DNA of 64,000 nucleotides from Dyella psychrodurans (GTDB lineage: Bacteria; Pseudomonadota; Gammaproteobacteria; Xanthomonadales; Rhodanobacteraceae). Positions 25,603 through 36,377 of this stretch are shown here, one piece after another. A program made the position numbers and the translations under genes. The notes beneath the pieces were generated by a model. The model was given only the letters and a program-made list of their open reading frames with translations, was not told the DNA's origin and did not search any database. Every line of letters begins with the position of its first letter. Within the stretch, counting starts at the first letter, position 1. The stretch spans positions 1 through 64,000 of the forward strand of contig NZ_QRBF01000009.1 in NCBI RefSeq assembly GCF_003363265.1, written 5' to 3'.

Positions 25603-27729
25603 ATGCGTGCGAAGAACCCGATCAAGCTCGTCTTGGCACTCGCCGTCATAATGGGCGGCATGGCCCAAGCAAACGACACCACGACTGCCGGCACGGCGGC
25701 ACCCAGCGACGATCCCTATCTCTGGCTGGAAGATATCCACGGCACACGTTCGATGGACTGGGTGAAGGCCCAGAACACCGTCACGCAAAAGCAGTTCGCC
25801 GACAGCCAGGAATTCACCAAGACGCGCGATCGCATCCTGGAAGTGCTGGATTCCAACGCACGCATTCCCTATGTCGAACGGCGCGGCGATTACCTCTACA
25901 ACTTCTGGCAGGACAAGACGTATCCGCGCGGCATCTGGCGCCGCACCACGCTGGCCGAATACCGCAAGTCCGATCCGCACTGGGAAGTGCTGCTGGACAT
26001 CGACGCGCTGAACAAGGCCGAAGGCAAGCACTGGGTGTTCAAGGGCGGCGATTGCCTGAAACCGGCATACACGCGCTGCCTGGTCTCGCTGTCGCCGGGC
26101 GGCGGCGACGCGGTCGAAGTGCGCGAGTTCGATATCCCCAGCAAATCCTTCGTGAAAGGCGGCTTCGAATTGCCGGTCGCGAAAACGCAGGCCAGCTGGA
26201 TCGACGACAACCATATCTACGTCGGTACCGATTTCGGGCCGGGTTCGATGACGTCGTCGAGCTATCCGCGCATCGCAAAAGTGTGGACGCGCGGCACGCC
26301 GCTCAGCGCTGCGGTCACGGTGTACGAAGGCAAGACCGACGATCTTGCCGTCAGTGCCTCGCACGATCGCACGCCGGGCTTCGAACGCGATTTCATCAGC
26401 GTGGCGCACGACTTCTTCCACAGCGACACGTATCAGCTCAAGGACGGCAAGCTGATCCACCTGGACGTGCCCTCCGACGCCGCCAACGCGGACCCGCACC
26501 GCGAATGGCTGTTGGTGCAGTTGCGTTCGGCATGGACAGTCGGCGGCGCCACCTACCCGTCCGGCGCGTTGATTGCCATCAAGTACGACGATTTCATGGC
26601 CGGCAAGCGCCAGTTCACCACGCTGTTCGCGCCCGACGAACACACCGCGCTGTCCAACTATGCCTGGACGCGGCATCACCTCATCCTCGACATCATGGAC
26701 GACGTGAAAAGCCGCCTCGACGTGCTGACCCCAAAAGACGATGGCACCTGGGCGCGCGAAGACATGCCTGGCGCGCCGCAATTCAGCACTGTCGAGGTCG
26801 TCGATACCGATCCGGACAACAGCGACGAATACTGGCTGAGCGTGACCGGCTTCCTCACGCCTTCGTCGCTCGAGCGCGGCGTGCTGGGCGAGGATCAGGC
26901 GCAGACGATCAAGCAGAGCCCCGCATTTTTCGATGCCTCCAGATTCGAAGTAAGCCAGCACTTCGTCGCTTCGCGCGACGGCACAAAAGTGCCCTACTTC
27001 GAGATCGCGCCGAAGGGCATGAAGCTCGATGGCGGCAACCGCACGCTGCTTTATGGCTATGGCGGATTCGAAGTGTCGCTGCAGCCGTTCTACAGCGGCA
27101 GCATGGGTCGTGCATGGCTGGAGCGCGGCGGCGTGTATGTCATCGCCAACATCCGCGGCGGTGGCGAATACGGACCGCGCTGGCACCAGGCGGCACTGCA
27201 GGCCAACCGTTTGCGCGCCTATGAGGATTTCGCGGCTGTCGCGCAGGATCTGGTCAAGCGCGGCGTCACCTCGCCGGCACATCTGGGTGCCGAAGGCGGC
27301 AGCAACGGCGGCCTGCTGATGGGCAACATGCTTACGCTTTATCCGCACTTGTTCGGCGCCATCGCCTGCGAAGTGCCGCTGCTGGACATGAAGCGCTATA
27401 CGCACCTTTCCGCAGGCGCATCGTGGATCGCCGAATACGGCAATCCGGACGATCCCAAGCAGTGGGACTTCATCAAGACGTTCTCGCCGTATCAGAACGT
27501 GAAAGCCGACGCGACCTATCCGCCGGTGCTCTTCTACACCACCACCAGCGACGATCGCGTGGGTCCGGTGCAGGCGCGCAAGATGGCCGCCAAGATGGAA
27601 GGCATGGATTACAAGAACGTGTGGTTCTTCGAGAACACCGAAGGCGGCCATGGTGCCGGCGCGGACAATAAACAGACCGCGTACATGCATGCGCTTGCCT
27701 ACACCTTCCTGTGGGATCGCCTGCAGTAA
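25603..27729 (+). CDS. Secreted prolyl oligopeptidase (S9A family)
   Basis: A 708-residue serine peptidase that cleaves short peptides after proline. A signal peptide (about 1-23, ending MAQAND) suggests a periplasmic or extracellular place, unlike the cytosolic mammalian enzyme. The N-terminal DPYLWLED motif opens a seven-bladed propeller. The C-terminal alpha/beta hydrolase has the nucleophile S567 in GGSNGG, the acid in DDRV (about 650) and H683 in GGHGAG. The start at 25603 follows a GGAG ribosome site. An upstream ATG at 25549 would precede the signal peptide and is rejected. Confidence 0.93.
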   Translation: MRAKNPIKLVLALAVIMGGMAQANDTTTAGTAAPSDDPYLWLEDIHGTRSMDWVKAQNTVTQKQFADSQEFTKTRDRILEVLDSNARIPYVERRGDYLYNFWQDKTYPRGIWRRTTLAEYRKSDPHWEVLLDIDALNKAEGKHWVFKGGDCLKPAYTRCLVSLSPGGGDAVEVREFDIPSKSFVKGGFELPVAKTQASWIDDNHIYVGTDFGPGSMTSSSYPRIAKVWTRGTPLSAAVTVYEGKTDDLAVSASHDRTPGFERDFISVAHDFFHSDTYQLKDGKLIHLDVPSDAANADPHREWLLVQLRSAWTVGGATYPSGALIAIKYDDFMAGKRQFTTLFAPDEHTALSNYAWTRHHLILDIMDDVKSRLDVLTPKDDGTWAREDMPGAPQFSTVEVVDTDPDNSDEYWLSVTGFLTPSSLERGVLGEDQAQTIKQSPAFFDASRFEVSQHFVASRDGTKVPYFEIAPKGMKLDGGNRTLLYGYGGFEVSLQPFYSGSMGRAWLERGGVYVIANIRGGGEYGPRWHQAALQANRLRAYEDFAAVAQDLVKRGVTSPAHLGAEGGSNGGLLMGNMLTLYPHLFGAIACEVPLLDMKRYTHLSAGASWIAEYGNPDDPKQWDFIKTFSPYQNVKADATYPPVLFYTTTSDDRVGPVQARKMAAKMEGMDYKNVWFFENTEGGHGAGADNKQTAYMHALAYTFLWDRLQ

Positions 27730-27739
27730 GTGCTTGAAA

Positions 27740-27766
27740 GCATCCGGCTGCGTCGCAGCCGGATGC
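27740..27766 (+). terminator. Hairpin after the prolyl oligopeptidase gene
   Basis: The 12-bp perfect arms GCATCCGGCTGC (27740-27751) and complement (27755-27766) enclose a 3-nt loop, starting 11 nt after the stop. There is no strong T run, so termination may be factor-assisted. Confidence 0.55.
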
Positions 27767-27788
27767 CTTGCTGTGGCATGCTTTCCCG

Positions 27789-28643
27789 ATGAAATCGCAT
27801 CTCCCCATCCGCCCTGAACTACGCGACTGGATTCTTTCCACGACCCGCGCCGGCCACAGCGTCGATGCCGTCCTCAAGCTGATGCAGGACTCCGGCTACG
27901 ACCCGCGGCAAAGCCGCACGATCGTCGCCACCGTGCTCAACATGCCGATCTCGGCGCTCGATGCTCATGCGCAGCCGGCAAAGAGCCAGGGCCGCCGCAC
28001 GCGCCATCCCGAACCGCCGCAGGCGATCGCCGAAGGACGCACCATCGATGTCTCGCTGAGCGTCGAGTCGCCTGTCTTGCGCGTGCTCAACAACCTGCTG
28101 TCGCAGGGGGAATGCGAAGCGCTCATCCTCGAAGCGAAACCGCGCCTGCAACGCGCCATGACGGTGGACAGCGGCGGCAAGCAACAGGTGGATGCGCGCC
28201 GCACCAGCGAAGGCATGTTCTTCGGCATCGGCGAAACGACGCTCGTCAAGCGCATCGAGCAACGCATCGCCACGTTGTTGAGCATTCCCGTCGATCACGG
28301 CGAGGGTCTGCAGGTGCTGCATTACCTGCCGGGTCAGCAATACGAGCCGCATCACGACTGGTTCGATCCGGAGCAACCCGGCTTCGCCGCCATCACCGCC
28401 AAGGGCGGCCAGCGCATCGCCAGCGTGGTGATGTATCTCAACACGCCGGAAGCCGGCGGCGGCACGGCCTTTCCTGAAATCGGACTCACCGTGACCGCGT
28501 TACGCGGTTCAGCCGTCTATTTCGCCTATGACACGGGCGATACGGCATCCCTGCACGCGGGCCTGCCGGTCTTGAAGGGAGAAAAGTGGATTGCCACCAA
28601 ATGGCTGCGCGAGCGACCCTTTCAGGCGCCCTCGCGCAAGTAG
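27789..28643 (+). CDS. 2-oxoglutarate/Fe(II) oxygenase, prolyl 4-hydroxylase-like
   Basis: A 284-residue protein whose C-terminal 190 residues form a prolyl-4-hydroxylase alpha-type double-stranded beta-helix. The iron ligands are H188 and D190 (EPHHDWFD) and H256 (SLHAGLPV). K266 (GEKWIATKW) should bind the 2-oxoglutarate carboxylate. The N-terminal 80 residues are helical and of unknown role. Bacterial members hydroxylate proline residues in proteins or peptides, but the target here is unknown. No signal peptide is visible, so it is probably cytosolic. Confidence 0.88.
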   Translation: MKSHLPIRPELRDWILSTTRAGHSVDAVLKLMQDSGYDPRQSRTIVATVLNMPISALDAHAQPAKSQGRRTRHPEPPQAIAEGRTIDVSLSVESPVLRVLNNLLSQGECEALILEAKPRLQRAMTVDSGGKQQVDARRTSEGMFFGIGETTLVKRIEQRIATLLSIPVDHGEGLQVLHYLPGQQYEPHHDWFDPEQPGFAAITAKGGQRIASVVMYLNTPEAGGGTAFPEIGLTVTALRGSAVYFAYDTGDTASLHAGLPVLKGEKWIATKWLRERPFQAPSRK

Positions 28644-28657
28644 CGTGATAAATCCGT

Positions 28658-29149
28658 TTAGTCGCGGCGTACCGCCCAGCGCGCGCCGTGCGCAATAGAC
28701 ACCCCAATGATCAAATGCACCACGACGCTGCCGACGATCCAGCTCGGCACGACAGGCCCTTTCGGTGCCGCCGACAGCGGCAGCACGATGAAATTCATCA
28801 CCACGAACAGCACCACGCCATAGAGCAAACCGTACTGCCAGGGTCGTTCGCGCAGCACGTGCATGCGCGTACTGATTGCGTAGTACGCGCCCACCATGAT
28901 GGACATCATGAAATATTGCAGCAGCGCGCCCAGCACGACGGTGGGCGCTCCTCCGGCAAACGAACGCTTGCCGAGCAACCCCGCTGCAATGTTCTGCACC
29001 AGGCGCGACCATGGCACGGCGTACAGCTGATGCCAATAGGTGCACGCGAAAATCAGGTCCGCGGAGGCAAGCAGAAAAACCATCAGGGCTGCGGACGCGA
29101 TGAAACGATTCACGGCGACGGCGCGCGAATCGGCATGGGCGATCGACAT
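28658..29149 (-). CDS. Small integral membrane protein of unknown function
   Basis: A 163-residue protein with four likely membrane helices (about 15-35, 60-90, 105-125 and 133-152). No catalytic motif was recognised. The start at 29149 (MSIAHADSRAV) is preferred to an upstream ATG at 29200 because it leaves a short polar N-terminus before the first helix, but the ribosome site is weak either way. It is divergent from the second MocR-type regulator, which may control it. The 250 bp between them contains a strong hairpin. Confidence 0.65.
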   Translation of the reverse strand: MSIAHADSRAVAVNRFIASAALMVFLLASADLIFACTYWHQLYAVPWSRLVQNIAAGLLGKRSFAGGAPTVVLGALLQYFMMSIMVGAYYAISTRMHVLRERPWQYGLLYGVVLFVVMNFIVLPLSAAPKGPVVPSWIVGSVVVHLIIGVSIAHGARWAVRRD

Positions 29150-29210
29150 GGGCAAACGCTCTTCAGTTTGGCGAAAGATGACAACGGTTTCGCGGCTCAA
29201 TTAAGAAGAA

Positions 29211-29244
29211 CCCGCGGGGTGGCGGCTTCAAGCCACCCCGCGGG
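29211..29244. repeat. 13-bp perfect inverted repeat between divergent genes
   Basis: CCCGCGGGGTGGC (29211-29223) and its exact complement (29232-29244) enclose an 8-nt loop. It lies 62 bp upstream of the membrane-protein start and about 160 bp upstream of the MocR-type gene. In an upstream position it is unlikely to be a terminator for either neighbour. It could be a dispersed palindrome or a structured regulatory element. Confidence 0.6.
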
Positions 29245-29400
29245 GGCGGGGACTGTGGGAGACATCGCCGCCGAGGTTCCAGCCTGGGGAGGGGCCGGGA
29301 AACTTTTCTGAATCAGCGACGAATTCAGACTAGGTATGTAGACACATTCCCTCCATAGCCAATTGCTCGTAATTTCCAGGTACCAATTGGAGGGTATCGC

Positions 29401-30834
29401 GTGTACCTAGAACTGGATGGGCGAGGACCGCTCTACGATCAGCTGACACGTGCGCTGAAAGCTTCCATTCTCGATGGTCGGATCGTCGCAGGCACCCAGT
29501 TGCCGCCAACCCGGGAATTGGCCGACGAACTCGAGCTTTCGCGCACCACGGTGCTGGCCGCCTACGAACAACTGCGCGCCGAGGGTTACATCGACGGCCG
29601 CGTCGGTTCAGGCAGCTATGTCAGCGACCTGCGCGCCAAACCGGTGCTGCACCACATCCAGACTCAAATCCCTGCGCCCTCCCGCTATGCGCAACGCGCG
29701 CGCGAAGTGCGCAACTGGGACATTCCGCGCATTCATCGCGATCTTCGTTACAACCTGCAATACGGCAATCCGCAGCTCAATCCGGCACTCAACAATGCGT
29801 GGGGACGCGAGCTGGCGCGTGCGGCGGCCTACACGCGATTGAACGTCAACGAAGTGGCCGGCTTGGGGGCGCTGCGCAAGCAGACATGCGACTACCTCGC
29901 ACGCCGACGCGGCGTGCATGCAGAACCCGACGACGTGTTGATTGTCGGCGGCACGCAACAAGCCATCGACCTCGCGGCACGCGTGCTGCTGAACGAAGGC
30001 GATCGTGTCGTGCTGGAGGAACCTCACTATTTCAGCGCGCATCAGGCGCTGGTGGCTCACGGTGTCGATTTGGTTCCGGTGAATACCGATGACGAAGGCC
30101 TGATCTGCGAGCGGCTTCCCGCCGAGCCGCCGCGACTGATTTATGTCACGCCCTCGCACCACTTTCCGACCGGCGCCGTCATGTCGCTGCAACGCAGGCT
30201 CGAACTCCTGCGCTACGCGACAGAACACGACTGCTGGATACTCGAAGACGACTACGACGGCGAATTCCGCTACGACGCGCATCCGCTGGCCGCGCTGAGG
30301 GCGCTGGACGAGAGCGATCGCGTGATCTACGTCGGCACCTTCTCCAAGGTCATGTTCGGCGGCCTTCGCCTTGCGTACATGGTATTGCCCACCGCGCTTC
30401 GCGTCGATTTTCTCAATGCGAAATATCTCGGCGACATCGCCTGTCCGATCATCGAACAGGCTGCGCTGGCCCGCTTCATGGAAGACGGCGGCTTCGAACG
30501 CCATCTGCGCCTGGCGCGCAAGGAATTGAAGGTACGCCGCGAAACCCTGATCGCCGGGCTGAAAGAACATGCCCGGGATCGCATCGAGATCAGCGATACG
30601 CCCGCCGGCATGCACGTCGTCGTCTGGTTGCGCGGTTACGATCGGGCCCGCTGCGAAGCGCTGACCGCGTATGCGCACGAACGCGGCCTGGGCCTGTATC
30701 CGATGAGTCCGCTTTACATCCATCCGCCCGCGCAGCAGGGCTTGATCCTCGGTTATTGCGGACTTTCCGTGGCCGAACTGCGCGAAGCCATGCAGTTGTT
30801 CGGCCAGTGCCTGGATCATTTCGACGCGGCCTGA
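29401..30834 (+). CDS. MocR/PdxR-family transcriptional regulator (PLP lysine present)
   Basis: A 477-residue GntR-aminotransferase fusion. The winged helix is at about 8-75 (TRELADELELSRTTVLAAYEQL). The fold-I domain keeps the Schiff-base lysine K316 in GTFSKVMFGG and the acidic LEDDYDGEFRY motif. Translation starts at GTG 29401 behind GGAGGG. Direct CCAATTG repeats at 29359-29365 and 29383-29389 could be operator sites. It is divergent from a small membrane protein, a likely target by analogy with other MocR systems. Confidence 0.9.
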   Translation: MYLELDGRGPLYDQLTRALKASILDGRIVAGTQLPPTRELADELELSRTTVLAAYEQLRAEGYIDGRVGSGSYVSDLRAKPVLHHIQTQIPAPSRYAQRAREVRNWDIPRIHRDLRYNLQYGNPQLNPALNNAWGRELARAAAYTRLNVNEVAGLGALRKQTCDYLARRRGVHAEPDDVLIVGGTQQAIDLAARVLLNEGDRVVLEEPHYFSAHQALVAHGVDLVPVNTDDEGLICERLPAEPPRLIYVTPSHHFPTGAVMSLQRRLELLRYATEHDCWILEDDYDGEFRYDAHPLAALRALDESDRVIYVGTFSKVMFGGLRLAYMVLPTALRVDFLNAKYLGDIACPIIEQAALARFMEDGGFERHLRLARKELKVRRETLIAGLKEHARDRIEISDTPAGMHVVVWLRGYDRARCEALTAYAHERGLGLYPMSPLYIHPPAQQGLILGYCGLSVAELREAMQLFGQCLDHFDAA

Positions 30835-30982
30835 TCGCTCCTTCCCCGCACGCAGCCTGCCGTCCAACTCGACACCTGCCTGAACGACACGGCGTCCCGC
30901 AGCCCCGTCTTGGTGCGCTGCGGCAAGGTTTGCCGTATCCTGAGCAGCTTTCCCCGCTTCGGATAGATGTAAGGAGTGCCCC

Positions 30983-31510
30983 ATGGGCCTGGATATGGTT
31001 AGCGCCGGCCGCGACGTGCCGCACGAAATCAACGTCGTCATCGAGATTCCCAAGGATGCGGAACCGGTCAAATACGAGGTGGACAAGGAAAGCGGAGCGA
31101 TCTTCGTCGATCGCATCCTCTCCACTCCCATGCGCTACCCCTGCAACTACGGCTACGTGCCGGGCACCCTCGGCGGCGACGGCGATCCGCTCGACGCCCT
31201 GGTGATCCTGCCCCTGCCGCTGGTCCCCGGCTCCGTGATCCGCTGCCATCCCGTCGGCATGCTGAAGATGACCGACGAAGCCGGCAACGACGAAAAGCTG
31301 ATCGTGATCCCCTCGCCCAAGATCTTCCCCGGTTACGCCCACATCAACGACATCAAGAGCGTCTCCGCGCACTGGCTGGAACGCATCGGCCACTTCTTCG
31401 AGCACTACAAGGACCTCGAGAAGGGCAAGTGGGTGAAGGTGGAAGGCTGGGTCGGCGCCGAGGAAGCCAAGGCCGAAATCAAGGCCGGCGTCGAACGCGC
31501 GAAGAAATAA
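30983..31510 (+). CDS. ppa: Soluble inorganic pyrophosphatase (family I)
   Basis: Ppa hydrolyses PPi to phosphate in the cytosol, pulling biosynthetic reactions forward. The 175-residue protein has the family signature DGDPLDALVI around residue 65-74, the KYEVDKESG segment and the C-terminal helix-rich tail. An AAGGAG ribosome site precedes the ATG, and a strong intrinsic terminator follows. It coexists here with a membrane H+-PPase and a PPi-using phosphofructokinase. Confidence 0.97.
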   Translation: MGLDMVSAGRDVPHEINVVIEIPKDAEPVKYEVDKESGAIFVDRILSTPMRYPCNYGYVPGTLGGDGDPLDALVILPLPLVPGSVIRCHPVGMLKMTDEAGNDEKLIVIPSPKIFPGYAHINDIKSVSAHWLERIGHFFEHYKDLEKGKWVKVEGWVGAEEAKAEIKAGVERAKK

Positions 31511-31530
31511 AAAGCTGAAATGCACAAAAA

Positions 31531-31560
31531 ACGCGTCGCCTAACGGCGGCGCGTTTTTTT
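31531..31560 (+). terminator. Intrinsic terminator of ppa
   Basis: Stem ACGCGTCGCC (31531-31540), loop TAAC and complementary arm (31545-31554, one G-T pair) are followed by an uninterrupted T run to 31560. The position, 20 nt after the ppa stop, fits a classical rho-independent terminator. Confidence 0.92.
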
Positions 31561-31605
31561 GTGCCTGTCATTTGTTCTTCGCTCTTCAGGTTTTGCTTTT
31601 GTGAA

Positions 31606-31719
31606 GAGTGCGCGCAACGCGCGCATCGGGCCCCGTAGGCGGTGAGTGAGCTGGGGACGAAAAGCCCCGCCCCAGCTCACGCTTCGGAGGGCGTAAGCCC
31701 GTAGAGCACCGCATCCCGG
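31606..31719. repeat. Dispersed repeat B, copy 1
   Basis: About 114 bp with a central inverted repeat, GTGAGCTGGGG at 31646-31656 and complement at 31670-31680. It is closely matched in inverted orientation at 44155-44334, which carries an extra 64 bp in the loop. An open frame across it on the minus strand is considered spurious. Confidence 0.8.
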
Positions 31720-31828
31720 TTCATCCATTTGGACGTATAAACACGCCGTACCGTTTCCTTTCCACCGTACGTCACGCGCCTGCTGTCTCAACCCCATCTT
31801 TTTCGATTGATTTGCGGAGACATCCCCC

Positions 31829-32845
31829 ATGAAAGCCGTCGCTTTTACGCGTTACCTGCCGATCGACGACCCTCAATCGCTGGTCGACGTGGAACTGCCG
31901 AAACCGGAGATCGGGCCCCACGACCTGCTGGTTCGCGTCGAAGCCGTTTCGGTCAATCCGGTCGATACCAAGGTTCGCTCGCCGAAGCCGCAGGTGGAAT
32001 CGCAGCCGCGCATCATCGGCTATGACGCCGCGGGCACGGTCGAAGCGGTCGGCGCCGAGGTGAACGGATTCAAAGCGGGTGACGAGGTGTATTACGCCGG
32101 CGACATCACCCGGCCCGGCAGCAATGCGCAGTATCAGGCTGTCGATGCGCGGATCGCCGCCCATCGTCCACGCCGCCTTGATGCCTGCGCCGCAGCCGCG
32201 TTGCCGCTCACTGCCATCACGGCATGGGAACTGCTGTTCGAACGCATGCCTTACAACAGTGAAAACGGTGGTGAAGGCAAGTCGCTGCTGATCATTGCCG
32301 GCGCCGGTGGCGTGGGCTCCATCGCGATCCAGCTGGCGCGACGCGCCGGCTTCACGGTGATCGCCACGGCATCGAGGCCGGAGACGCAGGCGTGGTGTCG
32401 CGCCATGGGCGCGCAGCATGTGATCGATCATCGTCAGCCGTTGACGCCGCAGCTGGCCGCACTGGGCTTCGAGCAAGTCGATGCGGCACTCAATCTCGCC
32501 AAGAGCGAGCAGTACTGGACAGAGCTTGGCGAACTGCTCGCGCCGCAAGGTCATGTCGGCCTGATCGTCGAACCGGCGACGCCCTTGAATATCGGCGACC
32601 CCTACAAAGCCAAGTGCATCGGCATCCATTGGGAAATGATGTTCGCGCGTTCGCGCTTCAAGACGCCCGACATGGCCGAACAAGGGCGCATCCTTGCGCG
32701 TGTGGCCGCGCTGATCGATGAAGGCGAATTGCGCGGCATTCAGCGCGAAGTCCTGAGTCCGATCAACGCGGAAAACATGCGCGAAGCACATCGCCGGCTC
32801 GAATCGGGCACTACCATCGGCAAGCTGGTGATATTGGGCTGGTAA
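31829..32845 (+). CDS. Zinc-type alcohol dehydrogenase family oxidoreductase
   Basis: A 338-residue medium-chain dehydrogenase/reductase resembling the quinone-oxidoreductase branch. The N-terminal GroES-like domain (about 1-125) includes GYDAAGTVEAVG. The Rossmann domain has the NADP(H) motif AGAGGVGSIAIQLAR near 155. The structural-zinc cysteines of true alcohol dehydrogenases are missing, so it probably works without zinc. The substrate is unknown. It stands alone, 9 bp before the stop of a convergent DUF3224 gene. Confidence 0.88.
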   Translation: MKAVAFTRYLPIDDPQSLVDVELPKPEIGPHDLLVRVEAVSVNPVDTKVRSPKPQVESQPRIIGYDAAGTVEAVGAEVNGFKAGDEVYYAGDITRPGSNAQYQAVDARIAAHRPRRLDACAAAALPLTAITAWELLFERMPYNSENGGEGKSLLIIAGAGGVGSIAIQLARRAGFTVIATASRPETQAWCRAMGAQHVIDHRQPLTPQLAALGFEQVDAALNLAKSEQYWTELGELLAPQGHVGLIVEPATPLNIGDPYKAKCIGIHWEMMFARSRFKTPDMAEQGRILARVAALIDEGELRGIQREVLSPINAENMREAHRRLESGTTIGKLVILGW

Positions 32846-32854
32846 ATAGCTTTA

Positions 32855-33244
32855 TTACGGCACGTCGTAATCAAAGATATAGGCGTGCCTTCCCTGCTCG
32901 ATCTGGATTTGCATGGAGCCGGTGAGTCCCGTCAATGCATCCGTCCCCGAATCGGGTACGACGGTGATCGACAGTTGCGGCACACCGCGATTCATGGTGC
33001 CGGTGTGCTGCAGCACGAAGCTTCCGCGCTTGCCATGCAGCGTGCCGGTCACGCGCTCGATGGCGACATAGCCGGCCGAACCCTGCACGTTGCCCATGGC
33101 CGACAGCATTTCGCCGAGGCTTGTCGCCTCCAGATCGCCATGGAACTCTTTGTTGATGGTCTGTCGCCCGAGATTGGCCTGCTCGATGCCCGATGCGGCC
33201 GGTTGGGGCGCGAGTTTCACTTCGAAGGGTCCGCTTGCCTGCAT
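32855..33244 (-). CDS. DUF3224 domain protein
   Basis: A 129-residue protein with the DUF3224 pattern: opening GPFEVKLAPQP, central KEFHGDLEATSLGEML, GYVAIERVTGTLHGK, and closing SMQIQIEQGRHAYIFDYDVP. The family is thought to form a beta-barrel, and its function is unknown. The start at 33244 follows TGGAGA by about 9 nt. A longer form from 33298 is possible. It is divergent from an AraC-type regulator 102 bp away, which may control it. Confidence 0.85.
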   Translation of the reverse strand: MQASGPFEVKLAPQPAASGIEQANLGRQTINKEFHGDLEATSLGEMLSAMGNVQGSAGYVAIERVTGTLHGKRGSFVLQHTGTMNRGVPQLSITVVPDSGTDALTGLTGSMQIQIEQGRHAYIFDYDVP

Positions 33245-33346
33245 GATGAGATTCTCCAGTCGCTTTCCGGTCGTGACCTTAGTACAAGGTACCTCCATGG
33301 CGATTGGAAAAACGCGACAATTTGGCGATGACCGGACCCGCTCATC

Positions 33347-34159
33347 ATGAGCACCGACATAGGCAAACCGCGCGGCGTGCTGCGCCAGCGGCTGGAACAC
33401 GGCGAATTCCAGCATGCCCGCCAAGCACCCTCGCCCGCGTTGGCCGGCCTGATCGAGCACTACTGGCATGTGTCGTGGGATCTGCGCGACCTGCCCGCGC
33501 AGCAGCAGGAAACCCTGCCTCATCCGAACGTGCAGTTCGTGGTGGAGCCAGGAGTGACCGGCATTTATGGCGTGCACACGGGACGATTCATTCGCGTGCT
33601 TGAAGGACAGGGCCGCGTATTCGGCATCAAGTTCAAGGCTGGCGGCTTCTTTCCCTTTTACGGTGCCCCGGTTTCTGAGCTGATGGATCGTTCTCTCGAA
33701 CCGTCTCGCATTTTCGACGACGACGCCACGCGCTTCGAATCGGACATCTTCGCCGCACCGGACATGGATGCCATGTCGACGCTCGCCGAACGGCTTCTGC
33801 TGGCACATCGACCTCCCGATGATGCTAACGTCGCACGCGTGAGCACGCTGGTCGCCCACATCGCGGCAGACAGAGACCTCACGTCGGTCGACAAGCTGGT
33901 AACGCAGACCGGACTCACCAAGCGCGCGCTGCAGCGGCTGTTCCATCAATACGTCGGCATCGGTCCCAAGTGGGTGATCAACCGCTACCGGATTCACGAA
34001 GCCGTGGCGCAATTGCAGGCGGGCACACCCATAGCCTGGACGGAACTCGCGCTAAAGCTGGGTTATTTCGACCAGGCGCACTTTATCGGCGATTTCCGCA
34101 AGCTGGTCGGGCGTTCACCTACCGAATACGCGCGGGCCGAAGGTCAATCCGGCACCTGA
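33347..34159 (+). CDS. AraC-family transcriptional regulator
   Basis: A 270-residue regulator. The N-terminal 150 residues form a cupin-like sensor domain of the type found in many AraC proteins (GLIEHYWHVSWDL and GRVFGIKFKAGGFFPF). The C-terminal double helix-turn-helix spans about 170-262 (KLVTQTGLTKRALQRLFHQYVGIGPKW, split here by spacing; LALKLGYFDQAHFIGDFRK). It is divergent from the DUF3224 gene and followed by a hairpin terminator. Its effector is unknown. Confidence 0.9.
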   Translation: MSTDIGKPRGVLRQRLEHGEFQHARQAPSPALAGLIEHYWHVSWDLRDLPAQQQETLPHPNVQFVVEPGVTGIYGVHTGRFIRVLEGQGRVFGIKFKAGGFFPFYGAPVSELMDRSLEPSRIFDDDATRFESDIFAAPDMDAMSTLAERLLLAHRPPDDANVARVSTLVAHIAADRDLTSVDKLVTQTGLTKRALQRLFHQYVGIGPKWVINRYRIHEAVAQLQAGTPIAWTELALKLGYFDQAHFIGDFRKLVGRSPTEYARAEGQSGT

Positions 34160-34218
34160 CGACAGTTTCTGTTCTATTGCTTTCCGCTTCGGACTGCTTG
34201 CAGTTAGGGAACTTGTCC

Positions 34219-34249
34219 AATCCCTCTCCCATCCGGGAGAGGGATTTTG
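34219..34249 (+). terminator. Hairpin terminator after the AraC-family gene
   Basis: Arms AATCCCTCTCCC (34219-34230) and complement (34235-34246), a 4-nt loop, then TTG. It sits between the convergent AraC and thiC genes and could serve both. Confidence 0.7.
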
Positions 34250-34273
34250 TACGAGTGACACTGCCGGGCGGCA

Positions 34274-36319
<2,046 letters not shown>

Positions 36320-36330
<11 letters not shown>

Positions 36331-36360
36331 TTAAGTGCTTATTGGAACACGAAGCGGGGG
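36320..36360 (-). promoter_or_regulatory. Alternative hairpin overlapping the 5' side of the riboswitch
   Basis: CCCCCGCTTC at 36320-36329 and GAAGCGGGGG at 36351-36360 are perfect 10-bp inverted complements. In the thiC transcript the upstream arm could pair with the start of the aptamer and compete with P1. Alternatively it ends transcripts from the upstream TetR gene, though no T run follows. Confidence 0.5.
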
Positions 36361-36377
36361 CAGTGACGAGTGCGGAC

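Noticed and set aside
25375-27690. 771-codon open frame on the minus strand
   Set aside because: It is antisense to the prolyl oligopeptidase, whose signal peptide, propeller motif and catalytic triad are intact. The antisense product is low complexity, rich in His/Arg/Val, with no family features.
31540-31830. 96-codon minus-strand open frame over repeat B
   Set aside because: It lies on a dispersed palindromic repeat found again at 44155-44334. The coding potential follows from the repeat, and the frame is not kept in the second copy because of the insertion.
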